Source: Negativicoccus succinicivorans
Lineage (GTDB): Bacteria > Bacillota > Negativicutes > Veillonellales > Negativicoccaceae
Direction of reading: 5' to 3'
Length of the DNA: 64,000 bases
NCBI RefSeq assembly: GCF_014207605.1
Contig: NZ_JACHHI010000002.1
Span: 15,005 to 79,004, forward strand
Both the position numbers and the translations under genes were made by a program. Below the pieces are notes generated by a model. That model searched no databases. It was not told where the DNA came from and saw only the letters and a program-made list of their open reading frames with translations. This document shows positions 32,850 to 42,900 of this stretch, piece after piece. Numbering within the stretch: position 1 is the stretch's first letter; every line of letters starts with the position of its first letter.

Positions 32850-34598
32850 TTGCAGACGAGAGAAGATTTTGTCTGGAAGATGGGCGGCCAGCAGGGCGAA
32901 GGAATTGAATCGGGCGGTGAAATTCTTGCCAAAGTGCTTGCCGCGCTTGGCTACTCCCTGTTTTCCCAGCGTTTATTCGCCTCGCGCATCAAGGGCGGCC
33001 ATACGACCTTTGCATTGCGGATCGCCAGTCACCAGTTGGGAACGATCGGCGAAGGCGTGGACAACCTGATCGCGCTCGATCAGGAAACGATTGATCAGCA
33101 CGGCCACGAATTGCGTTCGGGCGGCGTGTTGATCGCCGATACGAAATTCGCTCCGAAAGGCGATGATTTGCCGGCGGGCGTTACGCTCCTGGCTTTGCCG
33201 ATCACGGATACCGCGAAAGAATGCGGCTCGCTGCAAATGAAAAACATTGTGGCGCTCGGCATGTCGGTCGCGTACCTGGGTTTCCCGCGTGAACGTTTCA
33301 TCGCGGCGATTTCGGATCGCTTCGCGAAAAAGACGCAGGAAGTGATTGCGGCCAACGTGCGCGCATTCAACGAGGGGGCGCGTCTGGTCGATGAACAGAA
33401 AGATAATTTTGCCGCGCCCGGAAGCTTGCCCGAACCGCCGGATGCCGATCTGCTGTTTTTGATGGGTAACGAAGCGATCGCGCTCGGCGCTCTCGCGGCG
33501 GGCGCTCGTTTCATGGCGAGCTACCCGATTACGCCGGCGTCCGAAATCATGGAATACATGATTCAGGCGATTGACCGCGTGCACGGCGCCGTTGTGCAAA
33601 CGGAAGATGAACTGGCGTCTTGCATGATGGCGATCGGCGCGAACTTCGCCGGCGTCCGCGCGTTCACCGCGACATCGGGTCCGGGTCTGTCGCTGATGGC
33701 GGAATCGATTTCGCTGGCGACGATCGCGGAAATTCCGATGGTCATTATTGATGTCATGCGAGCCGGCCCGTCGACGGGCATGGCGACCAAGGTCGAACAA
33801 AGCGACATCATGGCGGCGATTTACAGCGCGCATGGCGACGTGGGCAAAATTGTCGTCGCGCCGACCTCCACCGAGGAATGCTTCTACGTGACGGCGGAAG
33901 CATTCAATCTCGCGGAACAATACCAATGTCCGGTCATTGTCTTGGCCGATTTGCAGCAGGGCTTGAATAAACAGAGCGTACCGGCGCTCGACCTCAGTCG
34001 CGTCAAAATTGAACGCGGCAATTTGCAGACGAAGGATTTGCCGGAACTGATACGACCGGATTATTTCGCGCGTTTCGCCGATACCGAATCGGGCATTTCG
34101 CCGCGAACGATTCCGGGCACGCCGAACGGCATGTTCCTGTCCACCGGTTTGGAACACGACACGGTCGGTAAGCCGGCGGAAGCGCCGTCGAATCGCGTCG
34201 TGCAGACGGATAAGCGTTTGCGTAAATTTACGACGGTGGCCGATCATTTCGCGCCTCTGGCCATTGATGCGCCGACCGAAGAGGCCGACGTACTGTTGAT
34301 TTCGATTAATTCCGCCTGCGGCGCGGCCGCGGAGGCGGCGGAACCGTTGCGCAAGGAAGGCATTAAAGTCAACCGCATCGGTTTGCGACTCCTGGAGCCG
34401 TTCCCGACCGAAGCCTTGCGCCCGTATGTCGAAAAGGCGAAAAAAGTGCTCGTACTCGAGCAAAATGCGACGGGGCAGCTTACACAGCTCCTGACGATGC
34501 ATTTGCCCGAATTGGCGCCGTTTTCCATGTTGAAACGTTATGACGGCCTGACACTGACACCGAGTCAGATTGCGGCCCGCGTCAAGGAGGTGCTCTGA
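32850..34598 (+). CDS. korA: 2-oxoacid:ferredoxin oxidoreductase, gamma-alpha fused subunit
   Basis: About 582 residues from a TTG at 32850, 7 bases after GGAGGG. An in-frame GTG at 32832 lies upstream of that RBS and is less likely. The N-terminal third is the gamma domain (KMGGQQGEGIESGGEILA, FASRIKGGHTTFALRI). The rest is the alpha domain (ASYPITPASEIMEYM, ATSGPGLSLMAESISLA, DVMRAGPSTGMATK). With KorB it oxidises 2-oxoglutarate or a related 2-oxoacid to the acyl-CoA, reducing ferredoxin. The gamma-alpha fusion is usual for the KorAB type; the exact substrate is not certain. Confidence 0.92.
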   Translation: MQTREDFVWKMGGQQGEGIESGGEILAKVLAALGYSLFSQRLFASRIKGGHTTFALRIASHQLGTIGEGVDNLIALDQETIDQHGHELRSGGVLIADTKFAPKGDDLPAGVTLLALPITDTAKECGSLQMKNIVALGMSVAYLGFPRERFIAAISDRFAKKTQEVIAANVRAFNEGARLVDEQKDNFAAPGSLPEPPDADLLFLMGNEAIALGALAAGARFMASYPITPASEIMEYMIQAIDRVHGAVVQTEDELASCMMAIGANFAGVRAFTATSGPGLSLMAESISLATIAEIPMVIIDVMRAGPSTGMATKVEQSDIMAAIYSAHGDVGKIVVAPTSTEECFYVTAEAFNLAEQYQCPVIVLADLQQGLNKQSVPALDLSRVKIERGNLQTKDLPELIRPDYFARFADTESGISPRTIPGTPNGMFLSTGLEHDTVGKPAEAPSNRVVQTDKRLRKFTTVADHFAPLAIDAPTEEADVLLISINSACGAAAEAAEPLRKEGIKVNRIGLRLLEPFPTEALRPYVEKAKKVLVLEQNATGQLTQLLTMHLPELAPFSMLKRYDGLTLTPSQIAARVKEVL

Positions 34599-35461
34599 TG
34601 GCGAACGCACGAGAGTATAAAAATGCGATTCAGCCGAACTGGTGCCCCGGCTGCGGCGACTTCGGCATTCAGATGGCGATTCAGGAAGCCGCTTCGAAAC
34701 GCAACATTCCTTTTGAAAAATTAATGCTGATTTCCGGCATCGGCTGTTCGAGCCGCATCGGCGGTTACCTGTACTGCTACGGCGCGCATACGACGCACGG
34801 TCGCGCGTTGCCGTTCGCGCAGGGCGTGAAATTGGCGAACCGCGATTTGGAAGTGGTGGTTTGCTCGGGCGACGGTGACGCGTACGCGATCGGCATGGGG
34901 CATACGATTCATGCGATCAAACGCAATTTGAACATCACCTACATCGTTTTCGATAACCATGTTTACGGTCTTACCAAAGGTCAGACCAGTCCGCGCAGCT
35001 CGCTCGGCTTCGTAACCAAGACAACGCCGCACGGCAATGTGGAAACGCCGCTGGCGGTATCGTCGATGGCGCTGGCCGCCGGCGCGGGATTTGTGGCGCA
35101 GGGATACGCGCTGGACCGGCGAGGGCTCGTGGATATCATCATGCGCGGCATGGATTACCAAGGTTTCTCTTTCATCAACGTCTTTACGCCTTGCGTCACG
35201 TACAATAAATACAATACGTACGAATGGTTCAAAGAACATCTCACCGATGTGAACGATGTGGCCGATTACGATCCCGCCGACAAAGCGCGCGCGTTGACGC
35301 TGTTGAATGAACGCGAAGGCTTGATCACCGGCGTGCTCTACGAAGAAAAAGATCGTCCGAGTTATGAAGACTTGATTCATCTCGCCGAAGAGCCGTTGGC
35401 CGCCAAGGTCGAAACGATAAATGAAAAAACATTTACCGATTTCATTGCGGCGTTTCGCTAA
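34598..35461 (+). CDS. korB: 2-oxoacid:ferredoxin oxidoreductase, beta subunit
   Basis: 287 residues. WCPGCGDFG (Cys16, Cys19) with Cys50 and a later Cys in FTPCVTYN are the iron-sulfur ligands. GDGDAYAIGMGH starting at 90 and DNHVYGLTKGQTSP bind thiamine diphosphate. The start overlaps the korA stop, and the two subunits form the enzyme. It supplies reduced ferredoxin and acyl-CoA under anaerobic conditions. A terminator follows. Confidence 0.94.
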   Translation: MANAREYKNAIQPNWCPGCGDFGIQMAIQEAASKRNIPFEKLMLISGIGCSSRIGGYLYCYGAHTTHGRALPFAQGVKLANRDLEVVVCSGDGDAYAIGMGHTIHAIKRNLNITYIVFDNHVYGLTKGQTSPRSSLGFVTKTTPHGNVETPLAVSSMALAAGAGFVAQGYALDRRGLVDIIMRGMDYQGFSFINVFTPCVTYNKYNTYEWFKEHLTDVNDVADYDPADKARALTLLNEREGLITGVLYEEKDRPSYEDLIHLAEEPLAAKVETINEKTFTDFIAAFR

Positions 35462-35488
35462 CCCCCTGAAACAGGGACAAAATAATAC

Positions 35489-35520
35489 AAAAGCAGCTGG
35501 TATTACACAGCTGCTTTTAA
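35489..35520 (+). terminator. terminator of korAB
   Basis: AAAAGCAGCTG-GTATTACA-CAGCTGCTTTT, an 11-bp perfect stem ending in T residues. Confidence 0.82.
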
Positions 35521-35598
35521 AATTCCGGAAAAACGACCCGCGCGCCGGTCGGAAAAATGAAAAGTGCGCGTTATACGGGAACGTCAGACCGCTAAATG

Positions 35599-35607
35599 TG
35601 TTAAAAT
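35599..35607 (+). promoter_or_regulatory. extended -10 promoter of the mla-tolC-tamB operon
   Basis: TGT-TAAAAT, 34 bases before the mlaE start; no strong -35. It is the first promoter-like site after the korAB terminator, and no terminator is seen from here to lpxD at 52.2 kb. Confidence 0.45.
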
Positions 35608-35641
35608 AAAACATAATAATGTTTTTAGGAGGATGCGCGTT

Positions 35642-36406
35642 GTGAACGAATTTTTGACCTCGCTCGGGCGCTCAACGATCTATGTTTTGGCGCAGATCGG
35701 CGCCGCCGTTCAATTATTGATCGCGGCGTGGCAGCGCATTACTTCGCTCAATATGCGCCAGACAATTAAACAGATGGCGCTGCTGGGCGTCGGCTCGTTT
35801 CCGATTGTCGCGCTGACGCTGCTGTTCACCGGCATGGTGCTGACCTTGCAGATCGCCACCGAACTCTCGCGTTTCGGCGCGCAATTTTCCATCGGCGCGA
35901 TCGTCTCACTCGGGATGGGCCGCGAATTGGGGCCGGTATTATGCGGCGTCGTTTTAGCGGGCCGCGGCGGTGCGGCGATTACGGCCGAGATCGGCACGAT
36001 GAAAGTCACCGAGCAGATCGACGCCTTGCGCGTGCTGGCGACCGATCCGATCAGTTACCTGGTGGTGCCGCGCATGGCAGCATGCATGATCATGCTGCCG
36101 CTTTTAAATGTATTGGGACTGATTGTCGGCACCTTCGGCGGCGTTTTGGTCTGCACATTGAATAACGGTATTTCCGCCTACACGTTTTGGCGTTCGATTG
36201 AGATGTTTGTCACGCCGAGCGACGTCTATCTCGGGATGATTAAAGCGGTCGTCTTCGGGATGATTGTCGCGGTCGTCGGCTGCAGTCGCGGCATGCTCGC
36301 GACCGCCGGCGCAGAAGGCGTCGGCAAAGCGGCGACCGAAACCGTGGTGTATTCGATTATGATGATTTTTGCCGTCAACTATTTGTTGTCGAGCGTTTTA
36401 TTTTAA
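35642..36406 (+). CDS. mlaE: phospholipid transport permease MlaE
   Basis: 254 residues from a GTG at 35642, nine bases after GGAGG; the ATG at 35633 directly abuts the RBS and is unlikely. MlaE-family motifs are MALLGVGSFPIVALTLLFTGMVL, FSIGAIVSLGMGRELGPVL, AGRGGAAITAEIGTMKVTEQIDAL and DPISYLVVPR. It is the inner-membrane subunit of the MlaFED ABC transporter that moves phospholipids between membranes. First gene of mlaE-mlaF-mlaD-tolC-tamB, with mlaF 9 bases on. Confidence 0.95.
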   Translation: MNEFLTSLGRSTIYVLAQIGAAVQLLIAAWQRITSLNMRQTIKQMALLGVGSFPIVALTLLFTGMVLTLQIATELSRFGAQFSIGAIVSLGMGRELGPVLCGVVLAGRGGAAITAEIGTMKVTEQIDALRVLATDPISYLVVPRMAACMIMLPLLNVLGLIVGTFGGVLVCTLNNGISAYTFWRSIEMFVTPSDVYLGMIKAVVFGMIVAVVGCSRGMLATAGAEGVGKAATETVVYSIMMIFAVNYLLSSVLF

Positions 36407-36415
36407 GAGGCGAAG

Positions 36416-37168
36416 ATGATTGAATTACAGGACGTGACGGTGCGCTTCGACGAACGCGAAATCCTGCGCGGCGTGGATCTGACCGTGGCGGCGGGCGAAA
36501 CGCTCGTTATTTTGGGCGCATCCGGCTCGGGCAAATCGACGATTCTCCGCGTCCTCATCGGTTTGGTCAAACCGACCTCGGGACGCGTTTTGATCGACGG
36601 AGTCGATGTGACGGATTACAGCGAACGGCAGTGGAACGAAGTGCGTCGGCACATGGGCTATGTATTCCAATACTCCGCGCTGTTTGATTCGATGACCGTC
36701 GGCGAAAATGTCGCCTTCGGTCTGGTGCGGCAAAATGAATTAAGTAAAGACGAAATCGCAGCGAATGTGCGCGAACGTTTGCAACTGGTGGGACTGGCGG
36801 AGTGGCAAGATGCGTTGCCGCAGCAGTTGTCGGGCGGCATGAAAAAACGCGTCGCGTTGGCGCGCGCGCTGGCGACCGAACCGAAAGTCGTTTTATATGA
36901 CGAACCGACGGCGGGGCTCGATCCGATCAGCGCGGCGACGGTCGATCGTCTGATCCGCCGCGCGCAGCATCAATACGGCACGAGCGGCGTGGTCGTTACG
37001 CATGAACTCGATTCGGCCCGAACCGTCGCCGATCGTCTCGCGTTTTTACATCAGGGGCGTTTTATTGCGGATGCTCCGGCCGATACATTTTGGCAATCGG
37101 ACAATCCGCTCGTACAGAATTTTTTACAGGGCAAGAGCGAATTGGATGAGGAGGAGCGGCGTCCATGA
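36416..37168 (+). CDS. mlaF: phospholipid transport ATPase MlaF
   Basis: 250 residues with Walker A GASGSGKST at 34-42, Q-loop Gln85, signature LSGGM at 138-142 followed by KKRVALARAL, Walker B VVLYDE at 158-163 and an H-loop THEL. LSGGMKKRVALARA is the form seen in MlaF/MCE-linked ATPases. It energises MlaE from the cytoplasm. The small MlaB subunit of proteobacteria has no gene here. The stop overlaps mlaD by four bases. Confidence 0.95.
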   Translation: MIELQDVTVRFDEREILRGVDLTVAAGETLVILGASGSGKSTILRVLIGLVKPTSGRVLIDGVDVTDYSERQWNEVRRHMGYVFQYSALFDSMTVGENVAFGLVRQNELSKDEIAANVRERLQLVGLAEWQDALPQQLSGGMKKRVALARALATEPKVVLYDEPTAGLDPISAATVDRLIRRAQHQYGTSGVVVTHELDSARTVADRLAFLHQGRFIADAPADTFWQSDNPLVQNFLQGKSELDEEERRP

Positions 37169-38277
37169 AGTGGTCAACAGAGGCCAAGGTCGGAGCGTTT
37201 ACCTTAGCGGGGCTGATCGCGACGGCGATCGTCTTGGCACAACTTTCAAACTTTGTATTTTTCGGCAAAAAAGGCTACGACGTCTATGGCATTTTTCCGG
37301 AAGTGAACGGTTTGGCGCAGGGCAACCAGGTGCGCTATTCCGGCGTGGAAGTCGGAAAAGTCGAAGAGGTGTCGTCACTGCCGCACGGCGCGAAAGTGCG
37401 GTTGCGCATTTACGACGGCATTTCGATTCCGAAAGATTCTTATTTTGCGGTCGAAGCGGACGGCGTGATGGGCGAAAAATTTATTCGCATTACGCCCGGC
37501 GATTTAAAAAACGGCGCGCTGCAACCGGGTGATACGATCACAGGCGGCATGCCCGGCGGTATTGATGCGATCATGCGGGAAACCAACCGCTTGCTGGCCA
37601 AGACGCAGGAAGCGATGGACAGTGTCAACAAAGTGATCGGCGACCCCGTCATGCAAGAGCAGTTGCGCGCCACGGTGGCCAACGCCAATGACATGACGGC
37701 GCGGATGATCGTGCTGACATCTTCGCTGCAGCAAATGACCGACGATGTGAATTTACTGCTCGCGCGCTTGGATGCCGACGGTAAATTAACCGACGATTTG
37801 CGGGCGACCGCGGAAAACTTTCGCGTGACGAGTGAAAACGCGCGGCAGATTTCCAGTCGCATCGGCGGAATCCAACGGTCGTCGCTCACCATGCCCGGCG
37901 AAGTCGAGATGTTATATAATACGGATAAGCATAAAGCCACACTGAACGCCAATTGGCGCATCGGTAATGAAAATGCGTTCGGACTGATCGGCGCGGAAGA
38001 TATCGGTAAAGGTACGCTGGCCAACTTGCAATACGGTAAGCACAACGGCCGTTGGTCGTTGCGGGCCGGTTTGATTCGCGGCGAGGTCGGAGCGGGGGCG
38101 GATTATGAGATCGGCAAAGGCCTGCTCACGGTCGATGCGTATAATTTAGAGGATTCCGAATATCGGTTGCGCGCGCGTTGGCCGGTAGCGGAAGACTGGT
38201 CGGCAGTCGCCCAGTCGATTTTCCCGGAAAGTGCGCCCAACGGCGGTTACTATTTCGGTGTCAACCATACCTTTTAA
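37165..38277 (+). CDS. mlaD: MCE protein MlaD with C-terminal beta-barrel extension
   Basis: 370 residues, about twice the E. coli MlaD length. Domains in order: membrane anchor about 9-33; one MCE domain about 38-120 (GLAQGNQVRYSGVEVGKVEEV, MGEKFIRITPG); a long helical segment about 130-235; and a beta-rich C-terminal part from about 245 (TLNANWRIGNENAFGLIGAED, LTVDAYNLEDSEYRLRARW) ending in NHTF with a terminal Phe, the usual last residue of outer-membrane barrels folded by BamA. An MlaD spanning from inner to outer membrane has been reported in Veillonella parvula, and this fits the same type. No MlaC or MlaA gene is present here. Confidence 0.92.
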   Translation: MKWSTEAKVGAFTLAGLIATAIVLAQLSNFVFFGKKGYDVYGIFPEVNGLAQGNQVRYSGVEVGKVEEVSSLPHGAKVRLRIYDGISIPKDSYFAVEADGVMGEKFIRITPGDLKNGALQPGDTITGGMPGGIDAIMRETNRLLAKTQEAMDSVNKVIGDPVMQEQLRATVANANDMTARMIVLTSSLQQMTDDVNLLLARLDADGKLTDDLRATAENFRVTSENARQISSRIGGIQRSSLTMPGEVEMLYNTDKHKATLNANWRIGNENAFGLIGAEDIGKGTLANLQYGKHNGRWSLRAGLIRGEVGAGADYEIGKGLLTVDAYNLEDSEYRLRARWPVAEDWSAVAQSIFPESAPNGGYYFGVNHTF

Positions 38278-38304
38278 GAGTGTAGAGAGTAAGAGGAGAT
38301 CAAT

Positions 38305-39957
38305 ATGAACTATGTAAAAATTGCCGCGGTACTCGCGGCTGTCGCTTTAGTCGGACAAGGATCGGTATTCGCGGCGGATAACCCGCTTTTGGCGACGAAG
38401 AAGATCGTCAATACGACGGACGCGCTGCAACGGGAAAGCATCCCGACGCTTGTCGATCCGAACGAAGAGCTGGCGCCGCAGACACTGGAACTGTCTTTAT
38501 CGGAAGCGGTACAGATCGCCGTGGTCAATCATTATGCCGTGCATATCGCGGAAGCGAAATGGCAGGCGGCTAATGCGGCCGTCAGCGAAATAGCGGCGAA
38601 AAAGAATCCGAGTTTTGATTTCCAGTTCGGCGCGTCGAAATTTAAAGAAAAAAGCCAGACGGTCGCCGTGCCGCGTCCGCTCGGACCGGAACATGCCGCT
38701 AAAGTCGACGCGACCGCGCAGACGATGTTGAACGCGTTGCAGCAGGTGAATCCGGGGGCTAATCTGACGCTCGAAGATCTGAAAAAGACCGACTTGTATA
38801 AAGGTCTCACAACGCAAACGGTACCGATGACGTTTGCGCAGGATCGCGGTTTTCAAAACACGCTTTCGGTCACCTGGCCGATTTGGACGGGCGGTCGTGT
38901 CGAAAGCGCGGTAGCGGCGGCGCGTTACGGCCGTGACGCGGCGGAATGGGGCATCTATAAAGAAGAAGCGGATTTGAAATACAAAGTCACGCAAGGTTAC
39001 TATCAGTTGATGGAGGCGCAGCATTTTGCCGACATCGCCAACACCGCCGTGGAAAATCTGACGGCGCACGTCAAAAACGTGACGCAGATTTATAACGCGG
39101 GCGTCGTGGCGCGGATCGACGTGCTTTCGTCCGAAGTCGCTTTAGCGCAGGCGCGGGAAAAACAAATTAAAGCGCAAAACGCCGTGCAACTCGCGCGCGC
39201 CAACATGAGCAATCTTTTGCGTCTGCCGACGGTCACGACAGTCGTACCGGACACTAATGAATTGCCGCACCGCGCGATTACGATCCAGCGGGCGCAGGCG
39301 ATCGACTATGCGCTGGCGCATCGTTGGGAATTGCAGCAGGCGGCGTTGAATGTCAAAGCCAGTGAAGAAAAATTAAATGTCGCGAAAGCCGGCAACAAAC
39401 CGACCGTTGCGCTGACGGCGAACATGAGTTGGCAGGACAAGGATTTTCCGGGCTTTGAAAATGAAGACTGGAAAGTCGCCGGCGGCGTGAGCTGGCCGCT
39501 CTATGACGGCGGCGCCACTACAGGAAAAGTAAAAGGCGCTAAGGCGGATCTCGCCGCGGCGGAAGAAACGTACTTGCAAGCGCGCGGTCAAATCGAATTG
39601 GATGTGACGCAGGCCTACTTGAATATCGACAGCGCGGAAGAACGGATTCAATCCACCGCGCAGGCGGTAGAGCAGGCGCGGGAGGCGTACAAGATCGCGC
39701 GCATCCGTTACCGTGCCGGCGTCGGCATCAACTTGGACGTTTTGGATGCGCAACTCGCGTTGGATCAGGCGCGTACGAATTACATCACCGCATTGTACGA
39801 TTACAACACGGGTCTCGCTCGTTTGGAACAGGCGATGGGCGTACCGGCTGTCGTGCGTTACGATGAAAGCGGCAAGGTGATCGCGCCGATTGAACCGATC
39901 ACGCTGAGCAATGATGAAGCGATCCTGGTGACGCACAAACGACAGGTGGAACAATAA
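38305..39957 (+). CDS. tolC: TolC-family outer-membrane efflux protein
   Basis: 550 residues with a signal peptide (cleavage after FAA near 24). The two-fold repeated TolC layout is visible: LSLSEAVQIAVVNHYAVHIAEAKW in the first half and ALAHRWELQQAALNVKASEEKLNVAK in the second, with long Ala/Gln-rich coiled helices and a RIRYRAGVGINLDVLDAQLALDQARTNYI end motif. TolC trimers form outer-membrane and periplasmic tunnels. AAGAGGAG precedes the ATG. It lies 27 bases after mlaD, so it may work with the Mla/TamB set or with other exporters such as the HlyD system at 62.9 kb. Confidence 0.92.
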   Translation: MNYVKIAAVLAAVALVGQGSVFAADNPLLATKKIVNTTDALQRESIPTLVDPNEELAPQTLELSLSEAVQIAVVNHYAVHIAEAKWQAANAAVSEIAAKKNPSFDFQFGASKFKEKSQTVAVPRPLGPEHAAKVDATAQTMLNALQQVNPGANLTLEDLKKTDLYKGLTTQTVPMTFAQDRGFQNTLSVTWPIWTGGRVESAVAAARYGRDAAEWGIYKEEADLKYKVTQGYYQLMEAQHFADIANTAVENLTAHVKNVTQIYNAGVVARIDVLSSEVALAQAREKQIKAQNAVQLARANMSNLLRLPTVTTVVPDTNELPHRAITIQRAQAIDYALAHRWELQQAALNVKASEEKLNVAKAGNKPTVALTANMSWQDKDFPGFENEDWKVAGGVSWPLYDGGATTGKVKGAKADLAAAEETYLQARGQIELDVTQAYLNIDSAEERIQSTAQAVEQAREAYKIARIRYRAGVGINLDVLDAQLALDQARTNYITALYDYNTGLARLEQAMGVPAVVRYDESGKVIAPIEPITLSNDEAILVTHKRQVEQ

Positions 39958-39994
39958 TTTTTGTCAAACAATACATGGACAATAGCGAGGGGGC

Positions 39995-42900
39995 ATGTCC
40001 GTGCGACGTTGGCTTTTGACGGGAGCCACGGTACTCGCCATCGGTGCGGGCGCGTTCGAGTTCTATGTGAAACCGACCGTGCTCGAGCAGACGCCGGCAC
40101 TTGTGGACGAGGCCTTGGCGACGAGCGTCAACGGCACAGTCCGTTACGATAAACTGGATATAGACTGGGCTTGGAACGCGCATGTGAAAAATGCGACGGT
40201 CACCGATGCCAAGGGAATGACGGTAGCGCGCATTCCGGATATCGAAGTCAGCTGGAATCTGTGGCGGGCGCTCGAATATGCCATGGGTAAGCGCGCTGCT
40301 TTAGGCGTCATTGACGGCATTACGATTGAACAGCCGGAAGTTTGGTTGCGGGAAGAACCGGACCGTTCTTGGAATATTGCCCATTTGATCCGTCCGCAGG
40401 AAACGCAGACGGAGTTCTCTTTGCGCGCCAAAATCATGATTAATCGCGGTTTGGCGCATTTGGAATTTTTACAGGATCCCACCATCGATCTGACCGATGT
40501 CACGTGCGGGATGGATTTAAATGATTATCCGATCGTTACCGGCAGAGCGAAATTTTTATATAATAACGAACCTGTCACGCTGACCGGAAACTATACTTCG
40601 GCGGACGATTTTAACGCACACGTGACGGCGAAACGCTTGCCGATCACGCTCGCGAATTACGTGCTGCGCGATGCGGCGCCGGACATCGCGTTGCAGGCGG
40701 GTGAAATTCACAACACCGATTTGAACGTCAGCGCTGACGCCACCGGTTTGCGTTATGACGGCACTACGGAATTGCGCGACGGCGCGCTGCAATACGACCG
40801 GTATAATGTCACCGACGCCAAGGCCGCCGTGCGTCTGGCGACCCGCCGCCTGTCCGTTGCCGATATGCAGGCGCAAGTGAACGGGCAACCGCTGACGGCC
40901 AACGGTACGATATTACTTAATGATGATCCGGCGTTGGATCTGCATTTGGCGACGACGGGCGCGGAAGTGGCGGCGCTTGCCGATGTGCCTCTTTACGGGC
41001 CGGTCGCGGCCAATGTGCATGTGGGCGGCACGGTGGCGGCGCCGACGGCGGAAGGCGTCGCGATGCTGCAACAGGGGCGCTACGGCGCGACGCCGTTGGA
41101 AAATGTTTTTACCAAGTTTGTCTATCGCGGGGATGTTGTAAACCTGCCGGAAGTGGTGGCGGGAATCGGCGACGGACGAGTCCGCGGCAGCGGTTATTAT
41201 AATGTTGTAACGAATACCGGCGCCGGTGAATATGCGGCGGACAATATTGATTTGGCGCAGCTTCCGGAAACGGACGGCGCGTACGCCGGTACGGTGAACG
41301 GCCGCGGCGCGGTCGAATTTCATAACGGGGAAATGGCGTTGGCGACGTTTACCGGTTCCGGAACGGGCGTAAGCGGCGCGGGTATCATGACCGATTCGCT
41401 GCGCGCGTCGTTGCGCTATGAAGCGGGCGCGCTTGCGTTGCATTATCTGAACGGCACCATGGGTGACGGCGCATTTACGGCGTTCGGCAGCATGGATACG
41501 CCGCAGGGTATTCAAGTGGCCGCGCATCATTTACCGCTTTCGTATCTTTCCGGTTTGGTCGGTGTCACTATGTCGGGCGCGGCGGATCTCACAGGACAAC
41601 TTACCGGCAGCGTCGCGGCGCCGCAATTCGTCGGCACGGTGAGCGCGCGTGACGGCTCTGTGCACGGTCTCGCATATACGTCGATTCACGGCGATGTGGC
41701 GTATGTCGACGATACGTTTACCACAGATCGTCTTGTCTGGCAGGATGCCGAAGGCGGTCATGTCGTTTCCGGCAGCGCGCAGCTGACCGGAACGAAAGCA
41801 CTGGATCTTACGGTTCAAAGCGACAACATCCGCCTGGAATCGTTACTGCGGGCCGCCGACTTGCCGTTGGACGCCACCGGTTGGGCCACCAATTCGCTGA
41901 CCGTGCGCGGCACCCTCGATCAGCCGGAAGCGAGCGGTGAACTGCATCTTTGGGACGGTTCGGTGATGGGCGAACTCTACCAAGACGTAGTCGCCCGTTA
42001 TCGTTACAATGGCGATATTTTATATTTGGATGAGGCGCTGGCCTCGATGTACAACGGTACTTTGTACGCGTCAGGCACGATCGCACCGAACGCGTTGAAT
42101 ATTCAGTTGAAGGCCAGCGAAATTGATATTGATCGCGTATTGCGCGAAAAAAATACATACCGACTGGCGGGCACCGTATCCGCCGAGGGAACACTGCGCG
42201 GCACGCCGGCCGATCCGCGCTTGGAAGCCGATTTTTGGGGTCATAATTTATATGCCAACGGCGAACCGATCGACGGTTTGCGCGGTCATTTAGCTTACGC
42301 CGAAGGCGTGGCGGCTTTGACCGATACGACGCTGACGCAGCGCGACGGCGTCTATCGTTTGAACGGCACGTATCGCTTGGACGGCGGCGTGTTCCGCGGG
42401 GCCGGCGACGTGGAGGGAGCGGATATTGCGCGCCTTTTGCGTCTGGCGAATATCCCGTATGAGAACTTGGCCGGTCAGGTGACGGGGCATGTCGAGCTCA
42501 ACGGCACGGCCGCCAACCCGAGTTTGCGCATCAACGGCAAACTGGAAAACGGCAGCATTGACGGCAAACCTTTCGGCACGACGGAAATCGACGCGGATTA
42601 CGCCAATCGCGTGGCGACCGTTCGCAAATTGCATATGCCGATCGGCGCGGGCGTGCTCGCCGCCGCCGGCACGGCCGATCTCGACGGTGAAATCGATATG
42701 CAGCTGGCGGCGAAAGATGTCGATGTCACTTACGTCACGGCGCTGGCGGGACAGCCGCTTGATCTCACGGGGAATTTGAATGTGAGCGCGGTCTTTACCG
42801 GACCGACGAAAACACCGGTGATGGATATGTCGTTCGAACTTTCGAACGGCGCATTCGCAGGTGTTGCCTTTGATCGTTTCATCGGCTTGTTGAATATGCG

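Noticed and set aside
32973-34610. 545-codon open frame on the minus strand
   Set aside because: It is the shadow of korA; Arg/His/Asn-rich, no family motifs, no RBS. Other long antisense frames (for example 14719-15672, 61744-62793) are the same kind of shadow.
37165-38277. Frameshift or fusion error explaining the long MlaD
   Set aside because: The frame is open throughout with uniform codon use, and a long MlaD with a barrel end is known from Veillonella, so it is read as genuine.
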